Assembly: GCA_963573315.1 (NCBI GenBank)
Contig: OY752143.1
Span: forward strand, 3,100,001-3,164,000
Direction of reading: 5' to 3'
Origin: Entomortierella parvispora
Lineage: Eukaryota; Mortierellomycota; Mortierellomycetes; Mortierellales; Mortierellaceae
Length of the DNA stretch: 64,000 nucleotides
Positions within the stretch are counted from its first letter, which is position 1, and each line of letters begins with the position of its first letter. The notes beneath the pieces are model-generated. The model had not been told where the DNA came from. It ran no database searches and saw only the letters and a program-made list of their open reading frames with translations. A program made the translations under genes and the position numbers. This document shows positions 1 through 14,055 of this stretch, in pieces.

Positions 1-286
1 CCGATATGGTTTTGAAGTCCAGTCGTCCTAGCTACTTTCGCCTAGACGGTCGAGTGCTGGGTTTCATCCCACGTGACAACGACAAACTCTTTGTAAAAAT
101 AGAGATGCGTCTGTTGGACTCGCCTCGGACGGGGGTGTCTGTTTTTATTGAATTCATACATTCATGCATGGACACTAGTCGCAAACACAGTCAAGAAACA
201 CTGGCAGCATGGACCGCAACGCAAAAGAGGGGTGAGCGAATGAGATGCTGACGAGGTCCTCTTTTTTTTTCTGGTCATTCCCGCAG
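1..286 (+). other. Intron 1 (3' part) of the MADS-box gene
   Basis: No coding sequence is recognisable here. The stretch ends in a pyrimidine run and CCGCAG directly before the conserved MADS residues VTFQKRR, so it is read as the 3' part of an intron. The family's first 18 or so codons (the MGRKK start) are not found and must lie upstream of the window. A CACGTG hexamer sits at 70-75. Confidence 0.6.
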
Positions 287-2566
287 GTTACTTTTCAGAA
301 GCGTCGATTCGGACTGATGAAGAAGGCCATGGAGCTCAGTGTCCTTTGCGACTGCCAGATTGGTCTGATCATCTTCAACTCGAACAACAAGTTGGTCCAG
401 TATTCGTCCCACGACATTGACCAGATCCTACTGAGATATACCGAGGTGAGTGGCCACGCGTCATGTGGAAAGGCATCTTTTTGCTTGGCTGCGACAGGAT
501 CATGTATTGCAGCGCCTGTACTGCTGTCCTGCCTTTTCAGCAGCGGAAGGAGGGGCTGGACGAGGGAGGGCTGTGCAGTTTCTCCCATGCCTCCACAGCA
601 AAAGGGGGGAGGCAGAAGGCAGACAATCAAGACGAAGCGTCTCCCCCTCCCCTCCCCTCCCCCCTGCGTGTATCAACTGATAGCAAGGAACAATCTATGG
701 TCCTTTCCGGATTGCAACTGCTGACCTTTGCCCCTGTCCTGTCCTGCGTCCTGTTTAGTACAACGATTCGTGTGAGACCTACACCAACAAGGAGTTCCTC
801 AACGCTGCCGACATCAAGGACGAGGAAGAGGACGAGGATGCGCTCTCGGTCGCCGGAGATGACCGTAGCAAGCTGTCCGTCACACCCCAGCCTCAGTCCG
901 TGACCCCCCAGATGCAACATACGCCAGTCCAAGGCGCCATGCACACACCTCCGCCCCCTCACCAATCGACCATGCAACACACCCCGCCTAATTTGCCGCT
1001 ACACATGCAGCAGCGTAGCCCGTATCAGATGCCGCCTAATGTCGTAGTTCATCCCCAGCAATATGATGCTTTCCAGTATCCGCAACTACCACAACAACAG
1101 CAGCACTTGGACCCTCAGTATCGACCCCAGCAGTATGGTCACCATCCTCAGCATGCTGGACAGTACCCACAGAATGCGATGCTCTTGCAGCAGCAGCAGC
1201 AGCAACAACAGCAGCAGCATCTCCAGCATCACCCACAGCAGCAGCCACAGCACTACCAGCAACATCTCCAACACATTCCTGGTCCTCAGCATCCCTCTCC
1301 TCAGCCCCCAAGACATCAGATTCCTCACCACTCTCAGACCGTGGCCGAGACTGTGCAACAGCACGAGCAGGTACATTATTGATTCACACAGAAGAGGAAA
1401 GAGGAGCCCACTATAGTGCCATGATTTCATGTGCTGTAAATTGCGACACCATCTGATTTTATTCGTTCCACCCTGCAGATGTACTCCCAAAGTCGGCCTT
1501 TCCAACAGCAGCAATTCCAACAGCCTACCGGCCCGTTCATCAACCGCTCTTTTGCTCAGCCGCAGAATGGACAAAGCCTACAGCTGCCGGTGACAAGTAC
1601 CCCAATGTCCACCCCAATGCCCGTTCCCATGCAACAACAGCCTCAGTCATCGAATCAGCAGCAGCAGCAGCAACAGCAACAACAACAACAGCAGCAGCAG
1701 GCTCACTCGCAATCTGCTTCACCGGTCATGAGCCACCACAACGCCATGAAAGGAGGCCAGTCGCCCATGAACGGAGATAAATCACCCATGACAGACGGAT
1801 CTTCAGTCATGAACTCGACACCTCCTGGTACTACAACAGGGGCTGGATCACCTGTGCTGAGTCCTATCGGTGGAGCCAAAAAGCCAAAGCTTCGCGTGCA
1901 AATCCCATCTGATGCCAAAGAAAGTGCCACTCTTGCTGGACCGATGATCAAGGATGAATCGAGCGAGCTGCCTCCAGTAAGTTGTTTCTCCGTTAATACG
2001 AGTCGTACTGCATTCATTGAACGTATGAATCTGATGCTGTACTTGATATAAATTAGATTCAGAAGAGACCATTGGAGTCCGCACCTATTTCATCCACACT
2101 CCCTTCTCAATTTGCCAAGAACCTGCCATCACCGTCAACCTTCTACCCAGAGTTTTACGCGTCTCAAACAGAACTTAGTCCCATCGTATTTAACCAAACT
2201 CCCACAAGCGCCCAGGTTGGCTCGGCTTTTAATTGGCCCGTGCCTAGGGAGCGCGAACTCGCAAGAGTGCACCAACCTAGTCCTTTAGCCAAGGGACAAA
2301 ATGTTACAACCGCGTCATCTTCGTCGGCAGCGTCTTCTATCGCCTCTTCGGAAACCACAGCAACGTCCAAGACACCGGGATCCAACTTGAGAATCACGTC
2401 GACGCCAGTCCTGACCCCAGCTTCATCCACGTCCCCAACCACTAACAACTCTGCAGAGGATTCGCCTAATGCAACCATCGCTACCACTAGACCACGGGAT
2501 TCACCGACGGGAGCTGATGATGCCTTGGAGGATGGCCCTTCAGCGAAAAAGGCCAAGAAGGTGTGA
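287..2566 (+). CDS. MEF2/RlmA-type MADS-box transcription factor, 5' partial
   Basis: This is a sequence-specific nuclear transcription factor of the SRF/MEF2 group. Its fungal relatives (Rlm1/RlmA) act downstream of the cell-wall-integrity MAP kinase. Exons are 287-445, 759-1370, 1479-1976 and 2057-2566; an in-frame alternative acceptor at 2063 would drop two codons. The first exon encodes the MADS core from [14 protein letters not shown] through [10 protein letters not shown] to LLRYTE. The second opens with [12 protein letters not shown], which corresponds to the MEF2-domain border. The MADS N-terminus lies upstream of the window. The rest is low complexity: glutamine/histidine runs from CAG/CAA repeats near 1187-1260 and 1659-1700, Ser/Thr-Pro sites, then [10 protein letters not shown] and a C-terminus ending KKAKKV. 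Family assignment is firm; the cell-wall role is inference. Confidence 0.88.
1187..1260 (+). repeat. CAG/CAA repeat coding polyglutamine in the MADS factor
   Basis: A CAG/CAA-rich run encodes an uninterrupted stretch of about eleven glutamines followed by mixed Gln/His. A second such run lies at 1659-1700 in the next exon. Such tracts vary in length between strains and often sit in activation domains. Confidence 0.8.
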
Positions 2567-2863
2567 TGGACCGTTTCGCATGTTCTCTGGAAGGCAGCTG
2601 TTACCACCATGATATCACCCATTCTCTTTCTTTTCTATTTTGTTTACCGATAACACCATGTCTGTCCCACTCTCATTGCCTCCTGTACTTTTATCGCCGA
2701 GTGTGTAATAAAAAATACCCCTCTTTTCTTTTTCTTTCTACATCCAACTACCACAAAAGATTTTGCTTTGAAATATGATACATTTTTATTTGTGAAAGAA
2801 TGATATGATATGAGGATGCATTTGGGGGTAGTCAAAAAAGAAAGGAAAGGGTGGTTTTTGTTC

Positions 2864-3791
2864 TTAATCCATGGAAACCAACTCGACGTCAAAGGTAAGA
2901 CGGGTGTTGGGGGGAATAGGGATCTTTGCATCTGGGACACCCTTCTTTCCGTAAGCGTGCTCGGCCTCGACGATGATCTTTGCCTTCTCGCCTCTGCTCA
3001 TGGACAACATGGCGTCGTCCCAACCGGCAATGACGTTTCCAGAGCCGACTCTGAAGCGCAAGGGGTTGGACTTCTTCTTTGTGTTGTCGTTGGTATCAAA
3101 GATGGTGCCGTCATCAAAGTAACCGGTATAAAAGACGGCCACGTTGGAGCCCTTCTTGGGGAATCCCAACTTGTCACCCTTCTTGAGGACGACCTTGGTG
3201 AACTTTGGTGGGCCCGACTCAACAACGGCCTCCTTCTTCTCAACAGCAGCAGGCGCGTTCTTGGCGGCCATGATCTCTTCCTCCGAGGGCTCATCGGCAC
3301 CACGGAAAGCCTTGCGGGTGAAGAGCGAGTTGTAGGCCTCAAGGAGGGAATCCTTCTTGGCTATTACAGCACAAAACGAACAAGATGGAGCGGTGCGTGT
3401 GAGTTGGAGAGGCCAGGGCAAAATTGAGACGAATTAAAATTAACGCATCGAATGTGTTGCGGTATTTTCTTCTTTCTTCTTTCGAGCGGTCTTTTGTCAA
3501 TTGCCTCTGGGATAGACATCCTGGACGTCAATTGAACAGTCCAGGATGGTATGGGGGTAAGGGGCAATGGTGGTAAGGGGGGCAATGGTGGTAAGGCGAA
3601 AGGATAAGAGGGCAAGGGTAAAGAGAAGACGACATACCGTTCTTGACAACGGTGGGGAGCTTTCCGGTCAACTTGAACTCGACCAAGAAGTCGTGGGTGG
3701 CGTTCAAGTGGAGGTAGGTGACAATGTCCTTCTTGCTGACAGCATCCGAGAGGAGCTGCTCGTTGGTCCAGTCTTGGGTAGGGGTGGCCAT
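2864..3791 (-). CDS. FKBP25/FKBP3-type peptidyl-prolyl isomerase
   Basis: FK506-binding proteins catalyse cis-trans isomerisation of Xaa-Pro bonds. Exon 1 is 3638-3791 and exon 2 is 2864-3360, with phase-1 GT-AG splicing, giving 216 aa. The N-terminus (DWTNEQLLSDAVSKKDIVTY, then HDFLVEFKLTGKLPTVVKN) resembles the helical BTHB domain unique to FKBP3/FKBP25. It is followed by a linker and a C-terminal FK domain with FPKKG, YTGYFDDGTIFDTN, VIAGWDDAMLSMSRGEKA, AYGKKG and LTFDVELVSMD. In animals FKBP25 is nuclear and binds nucleic acid through the N-terminal domain; the same job here is inference. The start was chosen because it opens the BTHB domain. The gene is divergent from the methyltransferase at 4007, sharing a 215-bp promoter. 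Confidence 0.9.
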
Positions 3792-3863
3792 GTTGTTGAA
3801 GGGAGGGTAGGAATGGGAAAGAGGGGTTAATGCAAGAAATGCAAGAGAAAGAACTTTTATCTC

Positions 3864-3890
3864 AAAAAAAAAAAAAAAAAAAAAAAAAAA
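3864..3890 (+). promoter_or_regulatory. Poly(dA) tract in a bidirectional promoter
   Basis: An uninterrupted run of 27 A lies in the 215-bp gap between the divergent starts of the FKBP gene (3791) and the methyltransferase gene (4007). Stiff poly(dA:dT) tracts exclude nucleosomes in fungal promoters, so a role as shared upstream element is plausible. Its length is prone to sequencing error. Confidence 0.45.
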
Positions 3891-4006
3891 GACAATAGTG
3901 ACTGTCCTGGTTTTGAACTGGGAGAAAGGGGGAGGCGAAGCAGGGGCGAGGTGCTTCTCTTTTCTTTGCTGCATCACCTTTCAAGGAACCAACAGGAATC
4001 AACATA

Positions 4007-5383
4007 ATGTCTACATCCACTGAAGACGACAAGAAGCGCGCATCCAGCTCAAGGGATGTCAATGCCCCTTCTGACGCTGCCTTTGGTGGTCGAATCCTTG
4101 TCGACGAGTCTGCCGTCTTTGAACAGAATGCATGGTAAAAAAAAAGAAACTGGCCTCTGAATTGGTGGCGTAAACCATAGTATTGGAGCTTTGGGCAACC
4201 CAGGAAGAGAAAGAAACCATGCTTGGAAGTCAATGGCAGGATATCAACTTTGGAGAACTGCATCTCACTGTGTCCTTTTCGTCAATAGGGACCATGCCAC
4301 TTGGGGCGAGGAACAGATCCAGCACGCAAAGAACGAGATTGCCCGTCAACAATTGAACCCAGTTCCCGAAGACCTCGTCGAGACCTACCATGCTGAAGCG
4401 GCCGAAAACTGGAACAAGTTCTATGCCAAGAATGAAAACAAGTTCTTCAAAGATCGGCACTGGATCCGCATTGAATTCCCTGAACTCTTTCAAATGATCG
4501 AGGCAGATGTACGAACACTTGTTTATTTTTTGCCGATTGTCTCTCAAGGAACCCTAACTGCGGATAAATCGATCTAACACGCATCGTGTCTCTCTCGAAC
4601 CGGCATGTCTCTTAGGCAGGAAAAAAGACCGTGATGGAGATCGGCTGTGGCGCCGGAAACACCATGTTCCCATTGTTGATCGAATCCAAGAACCCCAACT
4701 TGTTTGTCTACGCCTGTGATTTCTCATCCACCGCGGTGGACGTGGTCAAGAATAACCCTGAATACGACCCTAAGCGCGGCCAGGCCTTTGTCTGGGATTT
4801 GGCAGGAGATGATATTCCACCAGAGGTGGAACCCGAATCTATGGACGTTCTCGTTTTGATCTTTGTCCTCTCGGCTCTCCACCCCGACAAATGGGAGCAG
4901 GCCATGAAGAATCTATACAAGGTAAGACCAGGATACACAACAACTCTGTCAATGGAACAAAATTATGAAAGTTGAGGAGAAGATGCTGCTTCTGACATTT
5001 GGATATCGCTCCTCTGCTAGCTTCTCAAACCGGGCGGACTGATTGTGTTCCGGGACTATGGTCGGTACGATATGGCTCAATTGCGGTTCAAGAAGAATCG
5101 TCTTCTCTCTGACAACTTTTACGTGCGTGGAGATGGTACCAGAGTGTACTTTTTTGAGTCAGACGAGATCGTAAACCTGTTTGGATCGCGGTTCACGATC
5201 GAGCAGAACGCGGTGGACCGCCGACTGATCGTCAACCGGTTACGAAAGGTGAAAATGTACAGAGTTTGGTTGCAGGGCAAGTTCCGGAAACCATTGGAAG
5301 GACAGGTTCCTGGAACACCTTCTGCCACGACCGTTGTAACAGACGATTCGACCGCAGAGGGTGGAGAGGTGGACGAAAACTAG
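4007..5383 (+). CDS. METTL2/TRM140-type tRNA (m3C) methyltransferase
   Basis: This is a class I SAM-dependent methyltransferase of the METTL2/METTL8/Trm140 group, which makes 3-methylcytidine at position 32 of certain tRNAs in the cytosol. Exons are 4007-4134, 4289-4508, 4616-4921 and 5021-5383, with consistent phases, giving 338 aa. Family marks are [33 protein letters not shown] followed by IRIEFPEL, the SAM-binding motif [13 protein letters not shown] at about residues 123-135, [13 protein letters not shown], and [17 protein letters not shown]. Ser/Thr tRNA specificity cannot be read from the sequence. The tail after KFRKPLEG is not conserved. The gene ends 190 bp before the next start on the same strand. 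Confidence 0.9.
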
Positions 5384-5573
5384 AATGAAATAAAAAAAAA
5401 ACATATACCATCGTGCCTTCCTTTCCAACATCAAACTTGGTGGCGCAGTGGCTGGTGCTTGAGGGGCGGCGTCCCGCATCCGCGGGGCAAGGAACCAGGC
5501 AACCTTCCGAGCTTGGACCTCCACGTCTCCTGTGCTCCCGACTTCCATTCATACCCAAATTCTCCACACGACC

Positions 5574-6832
5574 ATGCATCGCGCCCCCACCGCATTCTTC
5601 GCTTCGGCCGCTAGGCGCGTCGCCAACTCCTCCTCTGCTGCTGCATTTGCTCCTCGCGTGTCACAGACCCCATTGCTGATCAGATCCCTCCTTGCTCACC
5701 AACAACATGCTGTCGCCATGGTCGCTACTACGCCCTTCCGAAGCTTCGCCTCCAAGAAGGACAAAGGAGGCAAGGGAGGCAAGGGCGGAAAGAAGAATGC
5801 CAAAGACGATGATGATGATGACGAAGACTCTGGTTCCCGTAAGGGAAAGGGCAAGGGAGCTGCTGCTGCTTCTTCGGACGAGATGACTTTTGATCTGGTT
5901 GACTTGGAAAAGAAGTTCAGCCAGTGCCTGGAGAGACTCAAGAGAGACTTTACGACCATGAGAGCTGGAACCGCCAATCCTGGTAAAGTACCTGATACAT
6001 GTTGTTTTTGTTCTTGTGTGGATGTTCAGATCAGGGACTATCTCTTCAGTGCTAACCAAACTGATGATTTTTTTTTTTTTTTTTTTTTTTTGCAAAAACA
6101 GCCATCTTGGACCCCGTCATGGTCAAGGTTGAGGGCAAGATGGTCCCACTGCGCGATTTGGCTCAGGTTTCTATCAAGGATGCAAAGACTTTGATGGTCA
6201 ACATCAACGATGTGGAGGTAATTGAATCGACAACAGAAGGATCGACCATGGAGTATCAGCCTGCAATTTAACACGCCATGTCTCCTGCTCCCTGTTTCCG
6301 TCATCTCAAAGCTTTCCACCTCAATTGAGAAGGCTATTCGCGAGGCCGGATTGAACCTCAACCCCATTGCTGACAACAAGGCTGTCCGCGTCCCTGTTCC
6401 AAAGTAAATTACTGTCAATGACTGTGATGTTTGCTCCCCTGCAATGATGAACTACTCTGCCAGTTGTACTAATCCGTCTCACTCTTCTTGCAACAATAGG
6501 CCAACGAAAGAGTTCCGTGAATCACTTACAAAACTGGCTGCCACTAGCACGGAAAAGGCAAAGACCATTATCCGCAAGTTGCGTCAAGATGGCATGAAGG
6601 ACCTGAAGAAGGATCTCAAGTCTGGAATGAGCGAGGATGAAAACTATCAGTTGGAGAAAAAGGTAATGCAGATATGGCCCTTTCACTTTTTGACCTCCTG
6701 TAATTCCATCTCTGCTTGCTCATTTGAAACTAACATTTACCCCATGAATAGGCCCAGACGCTACATGACAAGTACATCAAGGATGCAGAGGAGGCGCTCA
6801 AGGCCAAGACAAAGGAGATTATGGCCAACTAG
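5574..6832 (+). CDS. RRF1: Mitochondrial ribosome recycling factor
   Basis: The product splits post-termination ribosomes in the mitochondrial matrix together with mtEF-G2. Exons are 5574-5982, 6102-6217, 6312-6403, 6500-6662 and 6752-6832, totalling 861 nt (286 aa) with all phases closing. The N-terminus is rich in Arg, Ala and Ser with few acids, as in a mitochondrial presequence, and is followed by a charged stretch with a run of six Asp near residue 90. The RRF domain starts at about residue 110 and includes FTTMRAGTANP, ILDPVMVKVEG, LSTSIEKAIREAGLNLNP, VPVPKPTKEFRE and KLAATSTEKAKTIIRKLRQD. The usual bacterial RTGRA element appears as TMRAGTANP. The acidic and Gly/Lys insert before the domain is unusual. 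Intron 1 contains a run of 24 T (6068-6091). Confidence 0.93.
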
Positions 6833-6969
6833 ATTTGAATATTTTGACAGTGTGGTTTATTTCAATAAAAACGACCACTGGGTTATCCAATTTATGATAT
6901 GTCCTTGTCGTATTTTTTTTAATAAAACGTCCTTTGCTTGATTGATCTGTCTTCTCTCTTGTCTGTGAA

Positions 6970-8123
6970 TTATACAACTGGTCCCTTGGGCTGGGCGGCA
7001 TAGTGCCAGTGAAGCTCGCCAACGTCATAGTTTCCAATGAACTCCCAACCAGTCTCCTTGACGTGGAAGACGTTGACTGATCCTCCAGAGTATGCATCAC
7101 GATGAGTAGCGTGGTAAATGGCTCTACGTCCAAGCTCGAGAGCATCTGGGACCGACAGGTTAAAGTCGTATCCTGAATCCAAGACACCATATGCGAAGGT
7201 GGATCCTGATCCGACTGAGAAACGCTCGCCCTTCATACGAGTACCATCTGAATCGACGTAGAACAGTGCGGGGCCCTAGAGAAAGACGGGATTATCGTTA
7301 AAATTCATTGTATGGTCATGGTGTGCTCTCAGTTCCCTTTTTGTTGAAATCGAGATGATCTTACAGTCTTGTCCCATCCTGTGATCATTGTTCCCATAGA
7401 AAGACCCATGCCCTTGTAATCGTACACCATGTTGCTCAAGATCTTGGAAGCAGCTGCTACTGAGATTCGCTCCTTGTTGCGCAACTCGTACAATCTGCAG
7501 CGTCTTCCAAGTTCACGCTCCCAGTACTGACAATCAGCAGCACCTCCTGCCATGGTTCCGAGAAGATATGGGTTGATTTCAATGACCTTCTTGACAGTCT
7601 GCGAAGCTGTAGAAAAGAAAAAAGGGCGTCAGTTAAATGTGTGAAATGTCAAGCAGAGGAATATCCTGACATCCTTCCTGTGTTTTATGTTTTACCGATA
7701 TAAGATCCTCCTGAAGCACGAGAATCGACGGCGACAACAATTCCTCCTTGGAACTTGAAGGCCAAGGTTGTGGTTCCGTGCTGGATCCTGATGCGGTTCT
7801 CTGCTGAGGCGTCCGTGTGTGCGCGCAAGAAATCCACGGGCTATATTTTGTTTATATGAAAACCAAGATATGATCAGTCAGTAAAAGACAGGCATGGACC
7901 ATGAAGAAGAATCGCCCGTTACGACTAATATAAGCCAATAGGTTGAAAGGTCGTAGTTGATTCAAAGAAATAAACGTACGTTGGAAACCATGGGGATGTC
8001 AAAGGCGGGGAGAGCAAACTGGTTGGCGGCATCCCATCCCGAGAGGTTATCGCCGAGGTTGTCGGCATTGTCGAAAGAGGCGGATGAGGCCGAGTTGGCG
8101 TATTTGCTCACGAGGGTATCCAT
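6970..8123 (-). CDS. PRE2: 20S proteasome subunit beta-5 (chymotrypsin-like)
   Basis: This is the catalytic beta-5 subunit of the 20S core, which cleaves after hydrophobic residues. Exons in transcript order are 7980-8123, 7696-7840, 7365-7606 and 6970-7275, totalling 837 nt (278 aa). A propeptide of about 70 residues ends in QHG and is followed by [11 protein letters not shown], so the nucleophile is Thr71 after autoprocessing. Later motifs are [54 protein letters not shown] and [17 protein letters not shown], all typical of PSMB5/Pre2. A CACGTG site lies 174 bp upstream of the ATG. The gene is convergent with the recycling factor gene, with 137 bp between the stop codons. Confidence 0.96.
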
Positions 8124-8527
8124 GGTCAAAAGGTGCAGAGAGGATGGTTGAATGGAATGTAGTGACGATGAAAAGAATGCAAGCGAATGAATGAATGACT
8201 GGGCACCGCGGTCGTACGCATTCGCCACACGCACATCGAGGACGCGTTTCGGGCCAGCGCAAGCCCAGCAGAAAAAATGTCCACGTCACCCTGGAGCACG
8301 TGACTTTTCGTAGCTGCTCACTGCTTTGGGCCTCAGGCGCAAAGTGCTCTGGTCTAGAGAACACGGGCTCGTCCTCTTTGTCTTCTTTTGTCGTCAGCCT
8401 AATGTCCAGTTCACCCTATCTTCTCTTCCACATCTTCTTTTCTTTTCTTTACTGAACAAAAGTGCAAGAGTGAACAAGAGCCACGAACTAGAGTTTTCTC
8501 AGGGTAGGAATCCTAGGATCCAGACCA
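8124..8527 (-). promoter_or_regulatory. Upstream region of PRE2 with a CACGTG box
   Basis: This 404-bp gap lies between the PRE2 start and the stop codon of the next minus-strand gene. It holds CACGTG at 8297-8302 in the context AGTCACGTG (minus strand), like the Cbf1/USF-type E-box. No proteasome-associated Rpn4-type element was recognised. Nothing coding is seen. Confidence 0.4.
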
Positions 8528-9277
8528 TCATTTGTAGCTTTCTGCGGCAAGTTCGACCAACTCCGTTGTCGTTTGTATCGAATCCCAAAGTCCCAGATCC
8601 TTGGTCGTCACTAACAGACTCTGGCTCAGACGAATCGGTGGCAGCACTGGGGGTCCTCCTGCTCCCGATGTGCTGAACGACAATCCTGAAGTAGCCAATG
8701 TCATCAAGGTCATCTTTCGATCTGATCCACCTTTACCACCACTACTACTACTCCCTCCTTCCCGCTTTCCAGGAGTAACACCCCCGTTCCCGAACATTGA
8801 TTGAGGTCGTCGAAGTTCTCTTCTCACTCTGGAAGAATGGATCTCGCTGGAAGTTGATCCTGCGGACGACGACGTATGGCCAATAGTACTGGACCGACGT
8901 AATGAAGATGCATTGATAGCCCGTTGCTGTTCAAGAAGCGATCGATCCTTGGCAAGAAGACATTGAAGCTCCCGTTGTTGCCGAACACGTTGATGATGTT
9001 CCAACTGAAGTTGTTCTTGATGACTCAATTGATCCTTCCTGAGCTGTTGTATTGCCTGAACTTGTTCAAGAGTGAGAGGCGGTGGTGGAGGTGTTGTGTC
9101 TTGGATTGTGCAGGGCAAGAGAGAAGCCCAACGAACGGAATGAGAGGCATTGTGAGAAGAGTAGACAGTGTCGGAGGGTGTACTATGGACGATACCACTG
9201 TTGAAAGGAAGTGGTTTTTTGGAGCTTTGGAGAGACAATGGTCGTGGACGGCGTAGGGCTGAGAGAGGAGAAGACAT
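8528..9277 (-). CDS. Hypothetical Ser/Gln-rich coiled-coil protein
   Basis: The family is not recognised. The single-exon frame encodes 249 aa from the ATG at 9277, which opens MSSPLSALRRPRPLS. The same frame runs further upstream without a stop, but that extension is poor and has no ATG in a better context. A glutamine- and leucine-rich helix (LTLEQVQAIQQLRKDQLSHQ through SLLEQQRAI, about residues 67-120) looks like a short coiled coil. It is followed by Ser/Gly-rich disordered sequence, RRELRRPQSMFG, and a more ordered C-terminus with VLPPIRLSQSLLVTTKDLG. No transmembrane segment or signal peptide is visible. A real but lineage-specific gene is likely; an exon of a larger gene is possible. 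Confidence 0.55.
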   Translation of the reverse strand: MSSPLSALRRPRPLSLQSSKKPLPFNSGIVHSTPSDTVYSSHNASHSVRWASLLPCTIQDTTPPPPPLTLEQVQAIQQLRKDQLSHQEQLQLEHHQRVRQQRELQCLLAKDRSLLEQQRAINASSLRRSSTIGHTSSSAGSTSSEIHSSRVRRELRRPQSMFGNGGVTPGKREGGSSSSGGKGGSDRKMTLMTLATSGLSFSTSGAGGPPVLPPIRLSQSLLVTTKDLGLWDSIQTTTELVELAAESYK

Positions 9278-10696
9278 GGTTGTAAGTAGAGTGGCAAAGG
9301 GGTGGTGCAATTGAGGGATCCAAAGAGAAAGAGAGAGAAAGAAATGAAAAGCAGGTGAAGGGTGGGACTTTGTTGGCACCTTTTTAACGTGTGGATAGTC
9401 GATGGGTTGGATACCGGATGTTCTTTGAATAGATTATGTGGCTCTGACCGTTGAGAGAGGATGATGATGTTATTACGCACCCTTCGTTCTCTCACACTCT
9501 GCCTGTCTGTCCTGGTGCCTGACATTGGATAAAAATAGACAGGTAGATGACAGGACAAAACGACGAAGCAGTTGAAAAGAAGACATTTATCCGTTAGAGT
9601 CTGAGAGTGTGCAAGGGTGAATGAGCAGCGTGGCCTCCATGTGGCAGAGAGAGCCAGCATGCACCTCCTTGTTTTTCTCTCTCTCTCTCTTTTCTTTTTT
9701 GTTTTTGGATCAACAAAATAACAACATTGGCACAGCAAAGAATGGTATAGCAAAGCGCACGATAGCAATTGGATTCAACCAGAAAAACTGGTGTCTTGCT
9801 GTTGTTTCTATTGTTGTTGTTGTTGTTGTTGTTGTTGTATTTGAAGACAGTTGCTTTCGGGATAACTAATACCTTTTGTGAGGTCATTCGAACAAATCAC
9901 ACGATTGTCATAGTTCACGGGAACAGACAGAAAGAACTCCCTCCTACTCGATGGACATGGCTCGGGAGAAAGCGTGAAAGTGAGGACACCCCTGACCTGG
10001 ACACATGGCGACATGTGTAAGCGTGAACTGTGGATCCCATTCGAGTCAAAAAAAAAAAACAAAAAGATGGAGTCCACGCTGGGGTGGACAGGTGGGACGT
10101 TGCCGAGATCGGACAGAGAGGCTCTGGTTTCTTTTGTTCTACCACACTTTGTTTGCTGAACCTGATTCCCTGGCGCGCTGGATGAGTTGTTCAACAGCTC
10201 AACCCCAACCTATCTATAAAAAAGGGAAGAGAGAGAAGAGAGAGAAGAAAAACACGGAGAGGGTGGAGGCAGCGACGCGAAAAGAAGGAGTGATCAAGAG
10301 AAAGAGAAAGGAAGAGCTTCAGAGGAGTTGGACACAAATTGGTGGCGCACAGTGACTGCACTGTGGCGTTTCTGTTTAATGAATAATTTGTTTGTCCAAA
10401 CAAACAGAGAGACGCGTCTGGAGGTGTGCCTGGGACACTGCACCCACCGCTGCAGACACTGGTGCACACTGCACACTGCACACCTGCTCGCTCGACTGTC
10501 AGTCCGCCAGCACCAAACCAAGCCAAACCTCGGACTGTCCCTGCTGAGACCAGAAAAGCAAAGCCAAGGCGTCCTTCTCTTCTTTCCTCAGTCTGCCTGC
10601 CTGCCTCCCCTTCATCCCCGCCAACCCTGCCTGCACGCAATCCTCACTCGCGCTCTCACTCTCACTCTCTCTCACCCTCACTCACACACTTCCGCC
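9278..10696. other. Divergent intergenic region upstream of MCM6
   Basis: No gene is recognised. The region holds a (GTT)n microsatellite at about 9805-9838, an A-run near 10048-10060, purine-rich stretches near 10220-10310, and CTCACTCTCACTC-type pyrimidine repeats near 10640-10690 just before the MCM6 ATG, which probably form its 5' leader. Confidence 0.5.
9805..9838 (+). repeat. (GTT)n microsatellite
   Basis: About eleven TTG/GTT units in a row lie in non-coding sequence between two divergent genes. A short tandem repeat; no function is implied. Confidence 0.85.

Positions 10697-14055
<3,359 letters not shown>

Noticed and set aside
1-286. First exon of the MADS factor inside the window
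   Set aside because: No MGRKK-type start and no donor in the right phase; the only near match (GACCGCAAC near 211) does not continue as RNRQ.
6068-6091. T-run as a retroinsertion tail
   Set aside because: It lies inside an intron next to the 3' splice site and I saw no flanking duplication; a polypyrimidine tract or homopolymer explains it.
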